Below the pieces are notes generated by a model. That model did no database searches, had not been told where the DNA came from, and saw only the letters and a program-made list of their open reading frames with translations. Positions 60,541-64,000 of a DNA stretch of 64,000 nt are shown here, piece by piece. The stretch comes from Mesorhizobium sp. CAU 1732 (GTDB lineage: Bacteria; Pseudomonadota; Alphaproteobacteria; Rhizobiales; Rhizobiaceae), in the NCBI RefSeq assembly GCF_039888675.1, contig NZ_JBDQQR010000001.1, forward strand, positions 1,116,001-1,180,000, written 5' to 3'. Numbering within the stretch: position 1 is the first letter of the stretch; each line of letters starts with the position of its first letter. A program made the position numbers and the translations under genes.

Positions 60541-61832
60541 ATCCTGTCCCGCAGCGCATACCAGCTCAGCGCGAGGAACAGCAGCGGCGACCGGAAGCGA
60601 CGCCCGCCGGGGAAGGGCGGTATCTTCAAATCCTCGAACAGCTTCAGCCTGTCGCGATTGCCGGCCACTGTTTCGGCATAGAGCTTGCCGACGAAATTCG
60701 AGAGCATCACGCCATGGCCGGAATAGCCGCCGGCCGAGATGACGTTCGGCATCACCTCCCGCACGAACGGCTTGCGCGGCATGGTGATGCCGACGAACCC
60801 GCCCCAGGAATGGGTGATCTCGACATCCCTAAGGGCCGGATAGACCTCGGCGATCTGCCGCCGGATGTGGGTTGAGATGTCGGCGGGGTCGTCGACCGTG
60901 TAGATTTCGCGCCCGCCGAACAGCAGCCGTCCGTCCTTCGATTTGCGGAAATAGCGCACGACGAAGCGGGAATCGTCCACGGACTCGCCACCCGGGATCA
61001 CCGGACTGTCGGAACCAAGCGGCACGGTCGCGCCGATGAACGAGCCGATCGGCATGACATGCGCCGCACTCTCCGGCTCGAGGTCGCCGCCATAGGCGTT
61101 GACGGCGATCAGCGCCTTGTCGGCGGTGATGGTCCCGCGCGGTGTCGTGACCCGGACCTTGCCGCCTTGCGAAATGATGCCGGTCGAGCGCGTCTTTTCA
61201 TAGAGCTTGGCGCCCGCCGCCGCCGCGACGCGGGCAGTGCCGATCACCAGCTTTAAGGGGTGGATATGGCCTGTCCCGACATCGCGCGTTCCGCCGTAGT
61301 AGCGTCGCGAGCCGACGCGCTGTGCGGTCTCCTCCGCATCCATGAAGGTCATGTGCGGATAGCCGGCCTTCTCCTGCATGTAGTCGGCATATTTGCGGTA
61401 GTCGTCGACATAGCGTTTCTTGTGCGCCACCGAGAGTTGCCCCGGCATGAAATCGATCTCGATGCCATTGGTCTCGCTGAACTCCAGGAGATGCGCCTTG
61501 GCCTCTTCCGCGAGGTCGAACAGCGCTTTCGCGCGGGTCCAGCCAAGCTCTGCCTCCAATTCGTCGAGCGAACCGCGCTGCCCCGTTCCCAATTGTCCGC
61601 CATTGCGCCCGGACGCGCCGTCACCGAAGCGCTCCGCCTCGATGAGCACAACATTCGTACCCGCCTTGGCGAGATGGGTTGCTGCCGACAGACCGGTGAA
61701 CCCCCCGCCGATGATCACGACATCCGCCGACACGTCGCCATCGAGCACCGGATATTCCGGCCGCTCGCCGACAGTCGCCTCGTACCACGAATAGCCGGGC
61801 GAGATGGGGGAGGTGTAGGTGGCTGCGGTCAT
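60537..61832 (-). CDS. FAD-dependent oxidoreductase, gamma-glutamylputrescine oxidase-like
   Basis: A 431-residue DAO-family flavoprotein. The dinucleotide motif VVIIGGGFTGLSAATHLA (about 40-57) is followed by GASGRNGGQLGTGQR, the signature of PuuB/OrdL-type oxidases. The C-terminal HSWGGFVGITMPRKPF and SAGGYSGHGVMLSNFVGKL close the FAD fold. Together with the neighbouring glutamine-synthetase-like gene it suggests the gamma-glutamyl polyamine route, in which this enzyme would oxidise gamma-glutamylputrescine. ATG 61832 aligns the N-terminus with the family. Confidence 0.9.
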   Translation of the reverse strand: MTAATYTSPISPGYSWYEATVGERPEYPVLDGDVSADVVIIGGGFTGLSAATHLAKAGTNVVLIEAERFGDGASGRNGGQLGTGQRGSLDELEAELGWTRAKALFDLAEEAKAHLLEFSETNGIEIDFMPGQLSVAHKKRYVDDYRKYADYMQEKAGYPHMTFMDAEETAQRVGSRRYYGGTRDVGTGHIHPLKLVIGTARVAAAAGAKLYEKTRSTGIISQGGKVRVTTPRGTITADKALIAVNAYGGDLEPESAAHVMPIGSFIGATVPLGSDSPVIPGGESVDDSRFVVRYFRKSKDGRLLFGGREIYTVDDPADISTHIRRQIAEVYPALRDVEITHSWGGFVGITMPRKPFVREVMPNVISAGGYSGHGVMLSNFVGKLYAETVAGNRDRLKLFEDLKIPPFPGGRRFRSPLLFLALSWYALRDRI

Positions 61833-61906
61833 GGGTGCTCGGATCGGGGGAGGAGAGTAGGGACAGTTTTTGGAGAGCAGCGGTTGGTGCACCGCTGCCC
61901 CACCAT

Positions 61907-63340
61907 TCACACATTCAGCAGCAAAAACTCCCGCTCCCAGGGACTGATCACTTCCATGAAGGTCTCGAACTCCGCTTTCTTGATCGCAGCATAGGTCGAG
62001 ACGAAGGACGATCCCAGGATTTCGCGCAATGCCTGATCGTTCTCGAAGAGGTCCACCGCCTCGAGCAGGCCGCGGGGCAGTTCGATCTCGTCCTCGTTGA
62101 CCGTGGTGCCGGCCGGTGCGTCGGGCTCAATCTGGTTGAGCATCCCGATCAGCCCGCAGGCAAGCGAGGCTGCCAGCGCGAGATAGGGATTGGCGTCGGA
62201 TGACGGGATCCGGTTTTCCACGCGGCGCCCCGCGGGGTCGGATCGCGGTACGCGGAAAGCGGTGGTGCGGTTGTCATAGCCCCATTTCGCATTGACGGGG
62301 GCGGATGCCGCCTGCGTCAGGCGGCGATAGGAATTCACGTAGGGCGCGAGCATCACGAGTGCATTCGGGATGTGCCGCTGCATGCCGCCGATGAAGTGAC
62401 GGAAATCGCCGGTCTCCGAGCCGTCCGCGCCGGAGAACACGTTCTTGCCCGTCTTCTTGTCGACGATCGACTGGTGGATGTGCATGGCGGAGCCCGGCTG
62501 ACCCTGGATCGGTTTCGCCATGAAGGTCGCGTAGGTCTCGTGCTTCAACGCGGCCTCGCGAATGGTGCGCTTGAACAGGAACACCTGGTCGGCCAGTTCC
62601 ACCGGGTCGCCGTGCCGCAGGTTGATTTCGAGCTGGCCGGCACCCTCTTCGTGGATGAGCGTGTCGATCTCCAGGCCCTGGCCTTCCGAGAAATGGTAGA
62701 TGTCGTCGATCAGTTCGTCGAACTCATTGACGCCGGCGATCGAATAGCCTTGCCCGCCGCCGATCGGACGTCCCGAGCGACCGACAGGTGGTGTGAGCGG
62801 ATAGTCCGGATCGGGATTCTTGCGAACCAGATAGAACTCGATTTCGGGGGCGACCACCGGCTTGAGTCCGCGTTCCGCATAGGCTGCCACCACCCGGCGC
62901 AGCACGTTGCGCGGAGTGAACTCCACCAGCCGCCCATCCTGATGGACGAGGTCGCAGATGACCTGCGCGGTCGGGTCGCTTTCCCACGGCACGACCGAAA
63001 TGGTCGAGAGGTCGGGGACCAGCTTCAGGTCGCCGTCATCCTCCGGGTAGGAAAAGCCGTTGCCGTCCTCGGGGTAGCCGCCGGTGATCGTCGTCATGAA
63101 CACCGCCGACGGTAACGCCAGCGAGGTGTTCGAGGTGAACTTCTTCGACGGCATCATCTTGCCGCGCGCGACGCCCGCCTGATCAGGCGTGATGCACTCG
63201 ATGTCCTCGATCCCGCGCCAGTCGAGCCAGCCCGCCGCCTCCTTCCAGTTCTTCACGCCGCGCTGGCTTTTGACGAACTCGGGTATGCGTACGCGACCTC
63301 CACTGCCGGAGGGTCGGGCGTCCTTCTTTGCAGGCGGCAT
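61907..63340 (-). CDS. Glutamine synthetase family protein (gamma-glutamylputrescine synthetase-like)
   Basis: A 477-residue protein of the GS-like PuuA/GlnA3 branch. Metal and ATP sites are visible in APEIEFYLVRKNP, HEEGAGQLEINLRHGDP, MAKPIQGQPGSAMHIHQS and NRIPSSDANPYLALAASLAC. The adenylylation tyrosine motif of GlnA is absent. It would ligate glutamate to a polyamine such as putrescine. ATG 63340 is chosen over a TTG one codon upstream. It precedes the FAD oxidase in the same orientation with a 74-bp gap, supporting a catabolic pair. No puuC/puuD homologue is in the window. Confidence 0.9.
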   Translation of the reverse strand: MPPAKKDARPSGSGGRVRIPEFVKSQRGVKNWKEAAGWLDWRGIEDIECITPDQAGVARGKMMPSKKFTSNTSLALPSAVFMTTITGGYPEDGNGFSYPEDDGDLKLVPDLSTISVVPWESDPTAQVICDLVHQDGRLVEFTPRNVLRRVVAAYAERGLKPVVAPEIEFYLVRKNPDPDYPLTPPVGRSGRPIGGGQGYSIAGVNEFDELIDDIYHFSEGQGLEIDTLIHEEGAGQLEINLRHGDPVELADQVFLFKRTIREAALKHETYATFMAKPIQGQPGSAMHIHQSIVDKKTGKNVFSGADGSETGDFRHFIGGMQRHIPNALVMLAPYVNSYRRLTQAASAPVNAKWGYDNRTTAFRVPRSDPAGRRVENRIPSSDANPYLALAASLACGLIGMLNQIEPDAPAGTTVNEDEIELPRGLLEAVDLFENDQALREILGSSFVSTYAAIKKAEFETFMEVISPWEREFLLLNV

Positions 63341-63451
63341 CAATCACCAGGGGAATGTTTCAGATGCGCCAGTATAGCCGGGCTGCGGTAACGAAGAAAA
63401 GGGGGCGGTTCCGTCGACTGCACTGGCGAAGCCGTCGCGCGACAGGCGCGA

Positions 63452-63889
63452 TCAGTCGCGCACCCTGTCCATCATGCTCTGGATGAGGGGCTGCAGGCTT
63501 TCCGGCGTGATCGGCTTGACGACGATCGCATCGATGATACCGCCCTTCTTGACGGCGCCTGTCTGTGCGGTGGCGCTGGAAACCACGATCACGAAGGGTG
63601 CCGGCCGGCCGGCTGCCAGCCTTTGCGCCGCCAGACATTCCATCAGCTCCGCAAAATCCCGTTCATCGGGGCCTATCTCGACGATGACGGTGCCCGGCAG
63701 ATTTGCCGTAAGCGCCGCGCAGGCGCGCTCTGGCGTTTCGTCGATCACCTTGAGCCCGGCCCGCTGGGCGATGCGTGAGACGACGATGCGATTGATCTGG
63801 GACGCGCCGACCACGAGAGCGAGTTCGAAATTCGCGTCAGACCTACGACCGCGCGCGTCTTCTGAGGCGTCGTATCTCGGATACGGCAT
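63452..63889 (-). CDS. Degenerate receiver-domain protein
   Basis: 145 residues. A response-regulator-like alpha/beta domain spans about 22-140. Strand 1 reads ELALVVGASQINRIVVSRI, so the acidic pocket is missing. Strand 3 is VIVEIGPDERD, so the phospho-acceptor Asp is replaced by Glu. Strand 5 keeps the lysine, AIVVKPITPESL. It should not be phosphorylated in the ordinary way, and Glu may mimic the phosphorylated state. There is no output domain. It is 112 bp upstream of the glutamine-synthetase-like gene. Confidence 0.75.
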   Translation of the reverse strand: MPYPRYDASEDARGRRSDANFELALVVGASQINRIVVSRIAQRAGLKVIDETPERACAALTANLPGTVIVEIGPDERDFAELMECLAAQRLAAGRPAPFVIVVSSATAQTGAVKKGGIIDAIVVKPITPESLQPLIQSMMDRVRD

Positions 63890-64000
63890 GAAGTTACCGA
63901 TCGACCGGAGTGCGTGGGGCTGATGTCAATATGACAACTCTTTGTTCTCGACTTCCGGAATCGAGTCAAGCAGATGAAGTAAGTAAGCCGCCACATATAG

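Overview
The window reads as chromosome of a GC-rich alphaproteobacterium of the order Hyphomicrobiales (Rhizobiales), most like a Phyllobacteriaceae/Mesorhizobium-type genome. This is inferred from the C4-pathway hemA, the gene order murA - DUF2948 - hisD - UPF0262 - phosphatase - infA - maf - yacG - tRNA-Phe, an Omp25-like porin, an Entner-Doudoroff operon zwf-pgl-edd, and RIME-like GGGGAGAAGG palindromes. No rRNA, CRISPR array, insertion sequence or intact prophage was seen. Two tRNA genes are present (Thr-GGT and Phe-GAA).

Layout. 1-6.6 kb: a partial SSF-linked hybrid histidine kinase, mscL, an aminotransferase, hemA and a MarR regulator. 6.6-11.4 kb: a three-gene operon for the osmoprotectant dipeptide N-acetylglutaminylglutamine amide (asnO, ngg, M42-type peptidase). 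A near-consensus promoter precedes it, with a palindrome lying in the -35/-10 spacer. 11.4-15 kb: an L,D-transpeptidase, an LLM flavin oxidoreductase, a small membrane protein, a DUF1028/N-formylglutamate amidohydrolase pair and tRNA-Thr. 15.2-21 kb: the conserved housekeeping run from a small ORF and murA to tRNA-Phe. 21-23.4 kb: a decayed zone with an amidase pseudogene, an outer-membrane porin, a truncated acetyltransferase and a long perfect hairpin.

23.4-32 kb: a two-component system divergent from a giant (about 2045-residue) autotransporter. The autotransporter carries TIG, Calx-beta, cadherin-like and nine 88-residue Ig-like repeats. 32-38.5 kb: a cytochrome c, an alpha/beta hydrolase, a TRAP transporter (dctQMP) preceded by a relic of an N-formylglutamate amidohydrolase, and a chemoreceptor-like membrane protein. 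38.5-45.4 kb: a SAF-domain dehydrogenase, proC, a Wzz/GumC-like polysaccharide protein, folD and a GlxA-type regulator. 45.4-50.4 kb: an RND efflux operon with a divergent TetR regulator and a palindromic operator. 50.4-54.4 kb: zwf-pgl-edd. 54.4-64 kb: an aldehyde dehydrogenase, an SDR, a secreted SNase-like protein, a FabH-like synthase, an SLC13/TrkA-C transporter with two compensating frameshifts, a PuuA/PuuB-like polyamine pair and a degenerate receiver protein.

How the genes fit together. Osmotic and envelope stress is a recurring theme: mscL, the NAGGN operon, the L,D-transpeptidase, the porin, the efflux pump and the adhesin. The remainder is central metabolism and nitrogen/amide catabolism. 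The features I would look at first are the repeat-rich autotransporter beside its two-component system, the regulatory architecture of the NAGGN operon, the frameshifted transporter and the degraded zone next to tRNA-Phe. I found no clearly new multi-gene system. All functional calls rest on reading motifs and gene context, with no database search.
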